DNA of 64,000 bases. It comes from Hypomyces perniciosus (Eukaryota > Ascomycota > Sordariomycetes > Hypocreales > Hypocreaceae). The position numbers and the translations under genes were made by a program. The notes under the pieces are model-generated. The model was given only the letters and a program-made list of their open reading frames with translations. It searched no databases and was not told the DNA's origin. The stretch is from positions 89,501 through 153,500 of the forward strand of contig SPDT01000006.1 of NCBI GenBank assembly GCA_008477525.1. The letters are read 5' to 3'. Of the stretch, positions 30,536 to 43,009 are shown piece by piece; position 1 is the stretch's first letter; each line of letters starts with the position of its first letter.

Positions 30536-32446
30536 ATGAGTACAGACAACCACGACTTTGAGTTCGCTCAACGGGGACTTGTGGCAGTCTTCAATGATCC
30601 CTTGGTCTATTCGGACACCTCCACGCAAACCGTTGTCTGGAATACTCGAGCTTACGACTTTCTCGCAAATGACTGCCCCGACACCGCCAACAAATCTCTA
30701 TGGAGACAGGGGCAGCTCTGCAGCGTGACTGCAGGTCTTTATCTTGTCACCGATGGCATTTACCAAGTGCGCGGGCTTGACTTGGCCAACATGAATATTG
30801 TTCAGATTCCGAACACGAACAAGATCATCATCATCGACTGCTTGACCTCGGTTGAAACCGCGCGCAGAGCCATTGAGCTCTACCAAGAGTACCACAAAGA
30901 ACAATTTGGCCAGGAAGCGGAAATCCACGCCCTCGTCTACACTCATTGCCATGTGGACCATTTTGGTGGTGCCCAGGCTATTGTGGATAAAGTAGGCCGC
31001 GATCTCCGAATTATCGGCCCAGACGGCTTCCTCGAGCATGCTGTCAGTGAGAATGTATACGCCGGGGCAGCAATGTCCCGCCGATCCACATACATGTACG
31101 GTGATTCTTTGCAAAAATCTCCCACGGGTCAGATCGGCTGTGGCCTTGGACAGGCAGCATCCGAGGGAAGCAACTCGTTGGTGGCACCAAACCAGAACAT
31201 CACAAAAGACGGTATTCTCGAGCCGGGCATTGAAGGCCTAGAGATCATTTGCCAATTGACCCCCGGGACGGAAGCACCCGCAGAGGTGAACTTTTACTTC
31301 CCGGCCTACTCCGCGCTCTGCATGGCGGAGAATGCCACTCATACGCTGCACAACATCTAAACGTTGCGAGGTGCCCCAGTTCGTGACGCCAGACTCTGGT
31401 CGCGATATCTCGATGAGTCCATTTCCTTGTTCGGTGACAAGTCTTCGGTGGTATTCTCTAGCCACCACTGGCCCACCTGGAACGAGGATGACCAGAACTT
31501 GGTCGTCACTTTTCTGTCAGAACAGCGAGACTACTACGCCTATCTTCACAATGAGACGCTTCGTCAGCTCAATGACGGTAAGACCCCAGTGGAAATTGCG
31601 GAAGAGATTCAGATGCCTCCAACTCTGAGCATGCGAACGAACCTCCGCGGCTATTATGGCTCAATCAACCACAATGCCAAGGCAGTGTACGACAAATACA
31701 TGGGTTGGTTTAATGGCAACCCGGCATACTTGTGGACACTCAAGCCCGTTGACGAAGCAACTGAATTCGTCAAGTGCATGGGTGGGAGCGATATTGTTCT
31801 TCAAAAGGCCAAGGAGTATCATGCTAATGGAAATCTACGATTTGCGGCCACTCTCTTGGATAAGATTGCCTTTGCAGACCCTAGCAATCAGGATGCAAAG
31901 AATGAACTGGCATCCGTCTACACTGAGCTCGGGCAGGGTGCGGAGAATGGGACATGGCGTAATATTTATCTTACTGGGGCCCATGAGCTGCAATATCCGC
32001 CTCAAGCAGCGCCCCAGGTAATGACACCTGCGTCTCTGCTGGCTCTCAATCTGGATGAACTGTTCGACACAGTCGCGATCCTCGTGGAGGGGCCACGGGC
32101 ATTTCTCCATAAGGGCGTCACCATTGAATTCATGGTGGAGCACATGCCTGAAGAGTCGGGCATTGGCCATCGTCCTGCTGGGTGGCATTTGAGGTTGAGC
32201 AACGGTGCCGTGACTGGGCATGGCGTCCAACATGTGCCACCTCCAAATCCGCGAGACACTACGGTTAACCTTACAGTCTGGCTTGCGCATGAGACTCTCG
32301 TGAAGATTGTCGGAAACGCGACGACCGGTCATGCCGCCAGCCTTGACCAATACCCCGTCGTCACCTCTGGTGATATTGGAGCTTGGGACACCATCACCTC
32401 CTTTATCACGCTGCCTAACACAGCATTCAACATTGTTACGCCTTGA
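30536..32446 (+). pseudogene. alkylsulfatase (metallo-beta-lactamase fold) with one in-frame stop
   Basis: A single uninterrupted frame of 637 codons except for TAA at 31358-31360 (codon 275). The protein on both sides is collinear with SdsA1/Bds1-type sec- or alkylsulfatases. The zinc-binding HCHVDH is at 137-142 with FGG after it. The THTLHN segment, the stop, then TLRGAPVRDARLW follow, then the conserved SSHHWPTW, the dimerisation domain around residues 350-460, and a C-terminal SCP2-like sterol-carrier domain from about 500. Family members have Tyr, or another sense codon, where the stop is, so TAC to TAA is the likely lesion. The enzyme hydrolyses alkyl sulfate esters such as SDS, releasing sulfate. 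No intron could remove the stop without losing conserved residues. Only one lesion is seen, so the loss is recent, or the stop is an error or is read through. Confidence 0.8.
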
Positions 32447-33139
32447 GAACGGTTATTGTATTGAATGGTTTCGCTGCAGCCCTACGGAGTAGATTAGATA
32501 GAGTAGTTTAACTTCATGGTCTATGGCCGTCTGTCTGTTGCAGATATTGATCATTATTACATTAAAAAGCTAGGAACAGAGGCTTGGTTCTCTTGCAGTT
32601 GATTTCTCACGTTGATACGGGCGTCTACGAAGTAGTACCTAGTAAAATACCTATCAACGTGTAGTATGTAGTTTGTAAGATGACCTTGGTCGTTTCTCCT
32701 GCAGGAGAAAGTCATCAAGGCGCTCTTTTCGAGTCGTTTGAAAGTGTTTGAAGGCGTTTTACGTCATGTGCTGAGTAGTGACGAGTTCGCGATAAGGGTT
32801 GATAACAAGTAAGTAACAACCAGCCGCTAGCAGCTGGCTCAGAAGCTTCTAGTGTGGATGCTTTGCACCAAAAACGCCACTTGGTCGAAAAGTACAGATC
32901 ACGACTTTGGCTTTGGCCAGAGCAGAGGCGACCTTGTTAGATAATCCCTCGACTCCGCGCCGCCAATATTTCCGGCGCACATTCATTCACATTCACCCTC
33001 CATTTTCGGATCGACGCCATCCTTCTCGATGATATGATTGGGACAGCGTAGCCTCCAATCCATCGTGCCGACTCTCTCCTCTCTGTTCTCCCCTCTTCGC
33101 TGTCGGCTGCTGGGTGTTCTGCCCATCAACCAACCCACC
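32447..33139. other. promoter region of SPF1
   Basis: About 690 bp. One TACGGAGTA (32483-32491) lies just after the alkylsulfatase stop and one TACGAAGTA at 32636-32644. The last 150 bp is C/T-rich, typical of a housekeeping leader. No gene seen. Confidence 0.6.
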
Positions 33140-36100
33140 ATGGCAGCCCTCGTCGACAACCCGCAGATCAAGCACGCCGAGTTGCTGCGCCCGCTGCCAT
33201 TTCACTTCCACACATATGTCTGGCCCTTTGTCATCATCTGGCCCATCTTCCTGCGGTATTACCTCACGCCTGATCTCTACGAGAAGCACATTGGCGCTTC
33301 GGAATGGACGTTTGTCTGGTGCGGCGCCATCATCACCTGCCAGGCCCTAGTCTGGTTGAGCACGCATTGGAGCGTCGCTTTGGATGCGCGCTTTACGGCG
33401 AGCAAGGCCAAGGATGTTCAAGATGCCCAGTTGATCAAGGTTCTTCCCATCGCCAACGCCGGCTCTGGCGAGATTTGTAAGCTGGTACGGGACAAGGTAA
33501 GCCATATTAAACTTGCGATGTTGGCGATGCTGGTCTCAGTCCTGACGCACTTCGCTCTAGGTCGGCGGAAAGACAAATATTTCGTTCCTATTCCAGAAGC
33601 GCCGCTTCCTCTACGACGCAGAAACCAAGTCCTTTAGCACTTTGCAATATGCCATCGACGCCGAGCCGAAGCCGACCATCGGCCGCTTCTTGTCTTCAAA
33701 GGGCATCGACAAGCAATCCGAACTCACTCGCCTCGAGCAGCACTATGGCGCAAACACTTTTGATATCCCTGTCCCAACCTTCACAGAGTTGTTCAAGGAG
33801 CATGCTGTCGCACCGTTTTTCGTCTTCCAGATCTTCTGTGTCGGTTTGTGGATGCTCGATGAGTACTGGTACTACTCCCTCTTCACTCTCTTTATGCTTG
33901 TCGCATTCGAAAGCACCGTCGTCTGGCAGCGCCAGCGTACCCTCAACGAGTTCCGTGGCATGAGCATCAAGCCCTACGATGTCTGGGTGTACCGTCTTGG
34001 CAAGTGGACTGATGTCCAGAGTGATGCCCTTCTGCCTGGCGATCTCGTTTCAGTCGGCCGGACCAAGGAGGACGGTGGTGTTGCATGCGACATGCTCCTC
34101 ATTGAAGGCACCGCAATCGTCAACGAAGCCATGCTGTCAGGAGAAAGTACGCCGTTGTTGAAGGATTCCATTCAGTTACGCCCAGCGGATTCTCTCATCG
34201 ATCCCGAGGGACTGGATAAGAACGCCTTCCTGTGGGGTGGCACCAAGGTCTTACAAATCACCCACGGAAACCCTGAGCAGGAGAAGCCCCAATTGCCATC
34301 GGGTGTTCCTCCCCCCCCAGACAACGGCGCTTTGGCTATCGTCATGAAGACTGGCTTCGAAACGTCCCAGGGCAGCTTGGTCCGAACTATGATCTTCTCC
34401 ACTGAGCGAGTTTCTGCCAACAACTTTGAGGCTCTCCTTTTCATTCTATTCCTCCTCATCTTCGCAGTTGCCGCATCGTGGTACGTTTGGGATGAAGGTG
34501 TGCGAAGGGATCGCAAGCGATCTAAGCTTTTGCTTGACTGTGTTTTGATTGTCACCAGCGTTGTCCCCCCTGAGCTGCCCATGGAACTCAGTCTCGCGGT
34601 CAACACCAGCTTGGCGGCACTCTCTAAGCTCGCCATCTTCTGCACTGAACCGTTCCGAATCCCATTTGCCGGACGGATTGATGTTGCCTGTTTCGACAAG
34701 ACTGGAACTTTGACGGGTGAAGACCTGGTTGTAGAGGGCATTGCAGGATTGGGCCTGAGCCACTCAGATGTTAATGACAAGCGAGAGGCTGATGGTGCTC
34801 ACTCCAACATGACCTCTGTCAAGGAAGCCAGTTTGGAGACGCAGTTGGTTCTTGCCACGGCTCATGCTTTGGTAAAGCTCGATGAGGGCGAGGTTGTTGG
34901 CGATCCTATGGAAAAAGCGACTCTCGTGTCTCTAGGTTGGTCCCTTGGCCGGAATGATGTTCTCTCAAGCACTCCCAGGGCAGGTACCACGCAGGGAAGT
35001 GTTCAGATCAAGCGACGTTTCCAGTTTTCTTCCGCTCTTAAGCGTCAGAGCTCTATTGCTATGGTTAACGGCGTTCACACCAAGACTGGACAGAGGATTA
35101 AGGGCACGTTCGCAGGCGTCAAGGGTGCTCCGGAGACAATCATGAAAATGCTGGTGGAAGTTCCTGCTGATTATGAGGAGACTTACAAGTACTTCACACG
35201 CAAGGGCTCTCGTGTACTAGCACTGGCATATAAGCAGCTTACAGTGGACTCTGAACTCGGCAGCAGCAGGATTAATGAGCTGAAGCGTGAGAAGGTTGAG
35301 GCTGATCTCACATTCGCTGGCTTTTTGGTTCTGCATTGCCCCCTGAAGGAGGATGCCAAGGAAGCCGTACAGATGTTGAACGAGAGCAGCCATCGTGTAG
35401 TCATGATCACTGGTGACAACCCTCTGACAGCCGTGCACGTCGCTCGCGAAGTCGAAATCGTCGATCGGGACGTTCTCATTCTGGATGCCCCCGAGGACAA
35501 TGTTGGCGGCGAAAAGCTTGTCTGGAGGAGCGTTGATGATAAGGTCACAATCGCCGTTGATCCCACGAAGCCAATCGACCCCAAGATTATCAAGGACAAG
35601 GATATCTGCGTTACCGGATATGCACTTGCCAAGTTTAAGGATCAGATCGGCTGGACATCACTACTCCGCCACACCTGGGTTTATGCTCGTGTGTCCCCAA
35701 AGCAAAAGGAAGACATCTTGCTCGGCCTGAAAGACATGGGCTACTACACTTTGATGGCTGGTGACGGTACTAATGATGTTGGTGCTCTGAAACAAGCTCA
35801 CATTGGCATCGCTCTTCTCAATGGCACCAGAGATGACCTGACACGCATTGCTGAACACGCCCGCAACACCAAGATGAAGGAAATGTACCAAAAGCAGTGT
35901 GACCTCATGAAGCGCTTCAACCAACCAGCTCCTCCGGTTCCTGTTCTCATTGCTCACCTTTATCCTCCTGGACCTAGCAACCCCAACTACAGGAAAGCAA
36001 TCGAGCGCGAGGCTACCAAGAAGAATATCACGCCGGAAGAGTACGCAAAATTACATGGCCACCCTGAGGAAACCATCACCTCACCTGCTGCCCAGAGCCT

Positions 36101-37228
36101 GACCAACGCTGGTCCTCGCACTGCCCATCAAGCCAACGTTAACAAGAAGGCTGCTAACTTGGCTGACAAGCTGACTTCCACCATGATGGAGGCTGAGATG
36201 GATGACGACGAACCCCCGACTCTCAAGTTGGGCGATGCTTCCGTCGCCGCACCGTTTACGTCCAAGCTCCGCGATGTCATTGCTGTGCCAAACATTATTC
36301 GCCAAGGCCGATGTACACTTGTTGCTACTATCCAGATGTACAAGATTCTCGCTTTGAACTGCCTTATCAGTGCCTACTCCTTGTCTGTTCTGTATCTGGA
36401 AGGAATTAAGTTTGGCGACACGCAGTATACCATCAGTGGTATGCTCATGTCTGTCTGTTTCCTCAGCATTTCAAGGGCTCGCGTTGTCGAGGGCTTAAGC
36501 AAAGAGCGTCCTCAGCCCAACATCTTTAACGTTTATATCATCGGTTCCATCTTGGGTCAGTTTGCTGTCCACATTGTGACGCTCATCTACATTGCTCGCC
36601 TCTGCGATAAGCTCGATCCGTAAGTCATCCTCTTCCCATTCCCTCTTTGTTTTCCGTTTGCATCACCAACTGACAAAACCATAGCCGCTCTGGTGATATT
36701 GATCTGGAGGCTGAATTCCAGCCGTCGCTGCTTAACTCGGCCGTTTATCTCCTCCAGCTTATCCAGCAGATCTCCACCTTTGCTATTAACTACCAGGGCC
36801 GACCATTCCGCGAGTCTCTCTCAGAGAACAGGGGCATGTTCTACGGCATTGTCGGCGTGTCTGGTCTCGCCTTTATCTGCGCCCTCGAATTGGTTCCTGA
36901 AATCAACCAGGGCATGAAGCTGGTGCCTTTCAGCGACGAGTTCAAGTACAAGATGACCACATGCATGGTCCTCGACTACGTCCTCTGTTGGCTCATTGAA
37001 GTCGTTCTCAAGAAGGGCTTCAGCGACTACCGCCCACGCGACATTGCGGAGCGTCGTCCAGAGCAGCTTAAGAGAGAAATCGAGCGGAAGAACGAGGCAC
37101 AGAGGAAAAAAGAAGAGAAGGAAGATCAGGAGCGTCTGGAGAAGGTGGCCGAGTTTGAGCGCAAGGTGGAGGAGCGAAAAAGGCAGCTGGAGGAGTGGAG
37201 AACCGGCCGCCCGCAGCAGTCGTCATGA
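33140..37228 (+). CDS. SPF1: P5A-type cation/helix-dislocase ATPase of the ER
   Basis: Three exons, 33140-33496, 33561-36619 and 36685-37228, with 64- and 65-nt introns (GTAAGC, GTAAGT). They give 1319 residues, normal for Spf1/Cod1. Family marks: an N-terminal pair of extra membrane helices; the P5A signature PPELPMEL in segment M4 (455 onward); the phosphorylation site DKTGTLTGED with Asp498; KGAPE and ITGDNPLTA in the nucleotide domain; the hinge GDGTNDVGALK; and the PFTSKL linker before the C-terminal helices. A Lys/Glu-rich coiled tail (about 1260-1319) closes the protein. P5A ATPases dislocate mis-inserted mitochondrial tail-anchored and signal helices from the ER membrane and affect ER Mn/Ca and sterol balance. 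It is intact and convergent with malate dehydrogenase. Confidence 0.97.
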
Positions 37229-37791
37229 TACTCTTTTTAATGGTTTGGTTTCGTGAGCTGGGATGATGGGTTGGGCTTAGACGCCTTTGGAAGAGTAGTA
37301 GAGCATAGAGTGGTGTCTACCAGCTTAGATACTGGTTGACCCCGGGAGATGTATGAGTAGAATTCCCACCAGAATCTCATAGAATCTTTGTACGGCCATG
37401 AATGAACATATCACTTCCAAAACACAAGCAGTCGATGCATCTGAATCCTGAGCAGGTAGGGGATATAAAATGGCAGGCACTCTGCCATCACTGAGGGCAA
37501 TGGGCAGACGACGATTGTAAATACATGGACAACACACGAACTCAGGTAGTCATAAAATTATTTTTATTGTGCTAATGTTACAGAGACCCGATTGAAGTCT
37601 ATGGCAGCTGTAGAACAGCGGGAAGAAGGGAGCCCATCGCTATTTTTTTTTAAACAAACCCCCCATTATTCCGTTTACCATTCCTCATACAGCCCAGCCA
37701 ACCAAGCCACCTGTAGCAGCTAGCCAGTTCCCGTGCCTACATCGTCTCATAAAAAATGTTGTTGTGGGGTGTCGTTTGGGGTTTAAAAAAT
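37229..37791. other. shared 3' region of SPF1 and malate dehydrogenase
   Basis: 560 bp between convergent stops, with T- and A-rich stretches near 37560-37670 suited to poly(A) signals. Nothing else seen. Confidence 0.5.
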
Positions 37792-39002
37792 TTATTTGCC
37801 GGGGTTCTCCTGGACGAAGGAGACACCCTTGGCAATGTTCTTCTTGAGGTCGCTGAGGCAGGCCTCGACGAGCTTCTCCTCGACGGCATCGATCTGGCCG
37901 ATGGGGAGGATCTTCTCAACACCGTTGGGGCCGAGTTCGACGTTGGTGCTGAAGAAGTCAATGCCCTGGTCCTTGTACAGAGGGGAGTCGACAAAGGTGG
38001 GCTCAACAACGCCCTTCTCGCCGTCGGCGGCGCGGAGCAGGGCATCGGCCATGCGGGCACCGGCGAAGGCCATGGAGAGGGTGGCAGAGCCAGCACCGTC
38101 CTTGGCCTTGACGACCTCATCACCGCCAAACTGAACACGCTTCACGAGTTCGGCGTTGGAAGAGAGCTCGGGGTGGCTGCTCTGGCTGAAGAGAGGGACA
38201 ATGGTGACACCGGAGTGGCCACCGATGACGGTGATGTTCTCATCTTTGGGGTCAGTGTCCTTGATCTCGGAGACGAAGCGGCTGGCGCGGACGACGTCGA
38301 GGGTGGTGACACCGAAGAGCTTCTTGGGGTTGTAGACGCCCTTGGCCTTGAAGACCTCGGCGCAGATGGGGACGGTGGAGTTGACGGGGTTGGCGATGAT
38401 GAGGAGCTTGGCCTCGGGGGCGGACTCGGCGACGGCCTTGGCCAGGTCACGGACGATGGAGGCGTTGGTGTTGAAGAGGTCGTCACGGGTCATGCCAGGC
38501 TTGCGGGGGACACCGGCGGGGATGAGGACGATGTCGGAGCCCTTGAGACAGGCGGCCAGGCCGCTGGGGGTAGGGTCATAGCCCTTGACGGTGGACTTGG
38601 TGTTGACGTGGGAGATGTCGGCAGCGACGCCTAGGAGGCAGACGGTTAGCCATTGGCCCTCGGATGTTGTTGAGGAACAAGGTGGGATGATAATTGGCGC
38701 ATCAGGGCAACATACCGGGTCCGCCGCGGATATCATACAGAGCCAGGTCAGTAACTCTGGGGTTGAGCTTGAGAAGCAGGGAGAGAGGCTGGCCAATGCC
38801 ACCGGCAGCGCCGAGGACTGCAACCTTGGACAGCTATGCGAAAAGACGGCATGTTAGTATATGGCTTGCATATATGAAGTAGTAGTTGAATGTGTGTAAG
38901 AAGCTAGGCGGCGAGCTATTCAGCTATAGCCGACAAGTGGGAGAGGCTTACGTTGCGCGCTGAAGCAGAGAAAGCTCTGCGCTGGATTCTGGAGGCCAAC
39001 AT
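37792..39002 (-). CDS. MDH1: malate dehydrogenase, mitochondrial
   Basis: Three exons on the minus strand, 38952-39002, 38716-38833 and 37792-38630, with introns of 118 and 85 nt. The product is 335 residues. Exon 1 is exactly a mitochondrial targeting peptide: 17 residues rich in Arg, Ser and Ala ([17 protein letters not shown]). Then comes the NAD-binding [19 protein letters not shown], the [14 protein letters not shown] loop, the substrate loop [36 protein letters not shown], and the catalytic His in [12 protein letters not shown]. The enzyme interconverts malate and oxaloacetate in the TCA cycle. Codon use is extremely biased, which also creates a long antisense open frame (37756-38634) that I regard as a shadow. 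All catalytic residues are present. Confidence 0.97.
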
Positions 39003-39927
39003 GATGTGATTGGGGAGGTGAAAGGGTTGAGTGATGCGATTGAAGAGGTGAGGATGCAGACGAGAAAAACGTTTCGGCGTTGGGGAGTGTCAGCGAGGGC
39101 GATGAAAAGGTGGTGGAGAGGGCAGCAGGGGTTATTGGCCAGCCCCAAAACCGGGTATAGTTCGGTATTTTTCGGACGAAGCGACAAGGTCCGAGGGATC
39201 AGCTTGTGGTTTTGTGCATCACAAAATCTGCATTGTATTAGCAGTGAATGGCTCATACGAAGTGGTATATAATGGATAACTATTGGACATTCTCGGACGA
39301 CGAGAATGTATATGCCTGTTGTTGTGCATCTGTTTTAGGCAGTGCTGTTATTATCGTGAAAATCCGGAGAAGCAGAGTGAGTATAATAAGTCCGAGGTTG
39401 AACAATCAATTCCACTCTTTGGCTTGTGATATCAACGAGATATCCATCATGCGTGGATTATTTCGGTTGCTTAACAGATATTCTTTGCCTCTATTCCGAG
39501 AATGCGAGGTCTACCTACCTAGTATCTATGTACTGATAGTAGTTTCTTGCTGTATCGTCACTCTCGAATTCCCATATTACCCCACTGTATTAGCATCTTC
39601 ACCACAGACGGTGAAGGCCGCAAAGAGCCAGGATTTGCTGGACTATTATTATGTCAAGGCTTCAAAGGAATGATTGCACTCAATGGAGAGTATGCATTAT
39701 CTACACGAAGCCTCCTTTTCAAAGCCTTTCTACACGTCATATGTATGTTTTGGTTCGGCATGACTCATTATGTGTAAAGACATATATATTATTATTAGCT
39801 ATCTAGAAATGGGCCATGGCTGCAGCACTTGTGCCCCTCCATCAAACATCCAATTCTGGTGCTCAGAGCGCAAACGCCAACTCCTCCAACTACACATCTC
39901 CAAACCCCTTGACCACTTCTCGCCATA
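39003..39927. other. intergenic region between MDH1 and RQT4-like genes
   Basis: Divergent promoter region of about 920 bp. A 141-codon frame at 39248-39673 has poor composition and no motif, and I do not call it. AT-rich near 39780-39800. Confidence 0.5.
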
Positions 39928-41568
39928 ATGTCTCTGGCCCAGCTCTCTCAGCTACTCCCCTTGCCAGATGAGGAACTACAACAGGTTCTTGATTACGCCG
40001 CGACCCTCTCCAAGCCCGATGCCGTAGCGCATTTCAGCAATCTTCTCGGCGACTCACCTCTTGCTGTCGACTTCATTTCTACCTTCAACTCCCGACGACA
40101 AGCTCCCGCCGCCCCCCCAGCTCCCCCAGCTCCCTCCACAAGAGCTAGCTCATCTAAACCCGCAACCATAGAGCCGGCACCGAAGTCAACGAGACAGCCT
40201 AAAAAGAAGAAGACGTCCCTGCACACCCCACAGGCTCGCAAGGTCGAGGACTACTCCGGTCTGGGTGGCAGGGCGTACAACAAGAAGGATTCCGATCTCG
40301 AGTATATACCACAGCGAGCCAGTGCGCCGAGTAGTAACCATACGTCGAGACCGGGTACACCACCCAAGCCATCGACGAGCAACGAGCCGACAGCATCAAA
40401 TGCACAATCTACGAAACCCGCTTCATCAGCAACAAAGCAGAATGCCCCATCGTCTACCAGCGGGTACCTGATATCCGACCCTCCGAAGAAAACAGAGGCC
40501 AAGTCCACCCCAGTATCTCGAGTATCAACACCGAATCCTGCGGGTGGTAATGGCAATGTCACCAAGATATCGATCTCCGGAGGCACACCGATGGCAGGGC
40601 AATCCACAGCCCTGGCAGACTTGGACGCCGCTATTCGGTCACTGGAGATTACGACAAATCCAACCTTGGAAAAGGACCCTAAAGCGAGAAAATGCAATTG
40701 TGTTGCTACGAAACACCCCTTGCAGGCAGCTGCACCAAACTGTCTGTCCTGTGGCAAAGTCATCTGTTTAAAGGAGGGATTGGGGCCTTGCACGTTCTGT
40801 GGATCCCCACTACTAAGCTCCGAGGAAGTCCAGGCTATGGTAAGGGAACTGAAAGACGAGAGAGGAAGAGAGAAGATGGCAGCCAATGCGGCAGCCAATC
40901 GTCGACCAGACGTGGCTAAAACGCCTGCACCGTTTACACAGCCGCGAGGAGGTGATGATAGCCCCTCGCTAACAGAGGCAGCAGCCAAAGCACGCGAGCA
41001 CAGAGATAAACTGCTTAACTTTCAAGCCCAGAATGCACGGCGGACAACGGTACGTGATGAGGCGGCGGATTTTGATGTCACAGACGCGATGAGAGGCACG
41101 GGCAGCATGTGGGCGAGCCCGGAGGAAAGGGCGAAAGAGCTCAAGAGACAACAAAAAGTGATGCGAGAGTTGGAGTGGAACGCACGGCCGGAGTACGAAA
41201 AGCGGCAACAAGTCATTAGCATCGACCTAGCTGGACGCCGAATTGTGAAAACTTTAGCTGCCGTTGAACGCCCTGCGACGCCAGAGGACGAAGAGGAGGA
41301 CCATCTGCCTGAACCTGGGGTGTTAGGAGAGACGTCAGGAAATAAGAACGGCGGAGGAGCATTTAGCACCAATCCGCTATTGGGGGCTGTAATGCGGCCG
41401 GTATACGATGCCAAGGGGAAAGGCGCCGAGAGAGAAGGGAGAAGTGAGCGCAAGAAAGGATGGAGTAGAGTACAGAACGACCTTGACAACAACGAGGGCA
41501 TCATTCTGGATGGTGGTATCCATGGGCATCGCGTTGGGGCCGGAGCTGATGAGCCAGAGTGCGGGTAG
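39928..41568 (+). CDS. RQT4: TRIP4/ASC-1-type zinc-finger protein (Rqt4 homologue)
   Basis: Intronless, 546 residues. The N-terminal 55 residues form a CUE-like helical segment (LPLPDEELQQVLDYAATLS). A long disordered Pro/Ser/Thr/Lys-rich part (about 60-240) follows. Then comes a C2HC5 zinc finger at about 256-299: CNC, a His in the KHPL turn, NCLSCGKVIC, GPCTFCGSPLL. Helical charged segments follow (AAAKAREHRDKLLNF, SPEERAKELKRQQKVMRELEW) and a conserved KRQQVISIDLAGRR motif. This is the order of human TRIP4 and yeast Rqt4, the ubiquitin-binding subunit of the ribosome-quality-control trigger complex with Slh1/ASCC3 and Cue3/ASCC2, which splits collided ribosomes. It stands alone between MDH1 and the Whi5-like gene. 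Confidence 0.85.
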   Translation: MSLAQLSQLLPLPDEELQQVLDYAATLSKPDAVAHFSNLLGDSPLAVDFISTFNSRRQAPAAPPAPPAPSTRASSSKPATIEPAPKSTRQPKKKKTSLHTPQARKVEDYSGLGGRAYNKKDSDLEYIPQRASAPSSNHTSRPGTPPKPSTSNEPTASNAQSTKPASSATKQNAPSSTSGYLISDPPKKTEAKSTPVSRVSTPNPAGGNGNVTKISISGGTPMAGQSTALADLDAAIRSLEITTNPTLEKDPKARKCNCVATKHPLQAAAPNCLSCGKVICLKEGLGPCTFCGSPLLSSEEVQAMVRELKDERGREKMAANAAANRRPDVAKTPAPFTQPRGGDDSPSLTEAAAKAREHRDKLLNFQAQNARRTTVRDEAADFDVTDAMRGTGSMWASPEERAKELKRQQKVMRELEWNARPEYEKRQQVISIDLAGRRIVKTLAAVERPATPEDEEEDHLPEPGVLGETSGNKNGGGAFSTNPLLGAVMRPVYDAKGKGAEREGRSERKKGWSRVQNDLDNNEGIILDGGIHGHRVGAGADEPECG

Positions 41569-43009
41569 ACAGTGCAGTCAGTAGAGTTGTAGAAGAGTAG
41601 ATGTGAGGATGAGCATCGAGCTCTTTGGCCGTCGACTCGATGAGAATAACGATAGTAATATTACCTATAGTAGCAAGCCATGCTTAGGTACGTTGAGGAA
41701 TCATTCCGTTCTGAGTATGGTGACTAAGGAAGATGACTAAGCTGGGGCGTCGCGGTATGCACGTGACTTCGTGTCAGTGGCGAGGGGCGGTGGGAGACGC
41801 TGCAGGAGTTTGCGGCACGCGTGCGCAATTTTGGGTTGTATCGCACGTCAAACCCACCTCACACCTGTGGACACATTTTTTACAGCAAAAATGCATTACT
41901 TGCCACCACTTAGTTATCTCCTTATGTTTTGTCCCCCCCTGATTAGAATTCAAGTAACAATCTTTCGGTCAAGCAGGAAGGATTGACTTTTGGATGGTGG
42001 AAAAGCATTACTCGCGTGGGATTCTGTGCGACAAAAGGTACGGAATACGGAGCGGAGCACAGAGTACGAGTATTATCGGAGACTCGGAATCGATATTAGG
42101 ATGAAAAGACGCCCAGAAGGTTAGCAGATGCCCCAAGTGGCGTCTTCGCCTCGCCTGCGTCTTTTGAGGCTTTTCTAAAGGTTTGCAAAAAAAAAAGACG
42201 ACCTCCACATTTTTACGGAGTACCTAGAACTACTGGAATAGGCGCCGAGTAAAGCGTCTAAACCCACAGACAATCCTCTTGGCAGTAATCACAATTCACT
42301 CGGCTGTGTAGGACGTGAATTGAGGACACACACAAATATTGAATAGAAATGCGTGAATATTCGGCAATCAACCCAAGAAAACGGATGAATAAGCTCTACC
42401 CAGGCATAGTACATGTCTCTCGCTGCGATTTGGGCGTGCACAGGGTCCAATGGTCCCACTAAGCCTGCTGTAGCGCTGCAGTTCCAGCGCGCGTGATGCC
42501 CTACCGGAGCGGCTAGAGTCCCCTAACCTCAGTGTGGTAGGTGTCGGTGCGGCCTCTCCAGTGAGTGCGCTCTCTGGGTGTTCCCGTTCCTCCCGCATCC
42601 GTCGCGCTTCCAAGTCCCAGACCGCGTAACCCACACACACACGCACACACACGCACACGCACACACACCAAAGACTCAGTCAGTCAGCAGCAACCTTCAT
42701 CACTCACTCAACTCTCCCCGATACTACTACTGCTACTCCGTACCATCTCCACAAACCCCTACGAAGGCCACTCCCTCCACCACCGTCCAAACGATCCATT
42801 TTCCCTCTTGTGCTCCGATTATTGCTACTATCAACCAGCCGCTGGCTCTGCCCATCAAGACGCGATACGCGATACGCGCTGCGTCCGCCGCTTGACTACC
42901 CCAGAAGACGTTCGGCTGCACGCATTTGCTGCTTTTCTAATCTTAATCGCCTGAGAACCCACGCACAGCACACAGTGGGGTCGCGCGCTCTCGACACAAT
43001 CCGCGCGAC
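41569..43009. other. long promoter region of the Whi5-like gene
   Basis: About 1.4 kb. It holds TACGGAGTA copies at 42214 and 42734 (the second as its complement), a CA microsatellite (42632-42669), and a strongly pyrimidine-rich leader from 42680 to 43000. Open frames here are low-complexity artefacts of the CA repeat. A long regulated 5' region is usual for cell-cycle genes. Confidence 0.5.
42632..42669. repeat. interrupted (CA)n microsatellite
   Basis: About 19 CA units interrupted by CG pairs, about 340 bp upstream of the Whi5-like start codon. Confidence 0.85.

Noticed and set aside
31358..31360. Programmed stop-codon readthrough in the alkylsulfatase
   Set aside because: The context is TAA ACG, not the TGA CTA context known to favour readthrough in fungi; nonsense mutation is simpler.
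31340..31380. Intron spanning the alkylsulfatase stop
   Set aside because: No donor/acceptor pair removes the TAA without also deleting residues conserved on both sides.
37756..38634. 292-codon open frame antisense to malate dehydrogenase
   Set aside because: It is the mirror of a highly codon-biased gene. The translation is a monotonous Gly/Leu/Asp mix with no motif, while the opposite strand is unmistakably MDH.
39248..39673. 141-codon frame in the MDH1/RQT4 promoter region
   Set aside because: Odd composition, no motif, no splice or promoter support, and it sits in a divergent regulatory region.
42368..42664. 98-codon minus-strand frame rich in Cys/Val
   Set aside because: It is a translation of the CA microsatellite and flanks.
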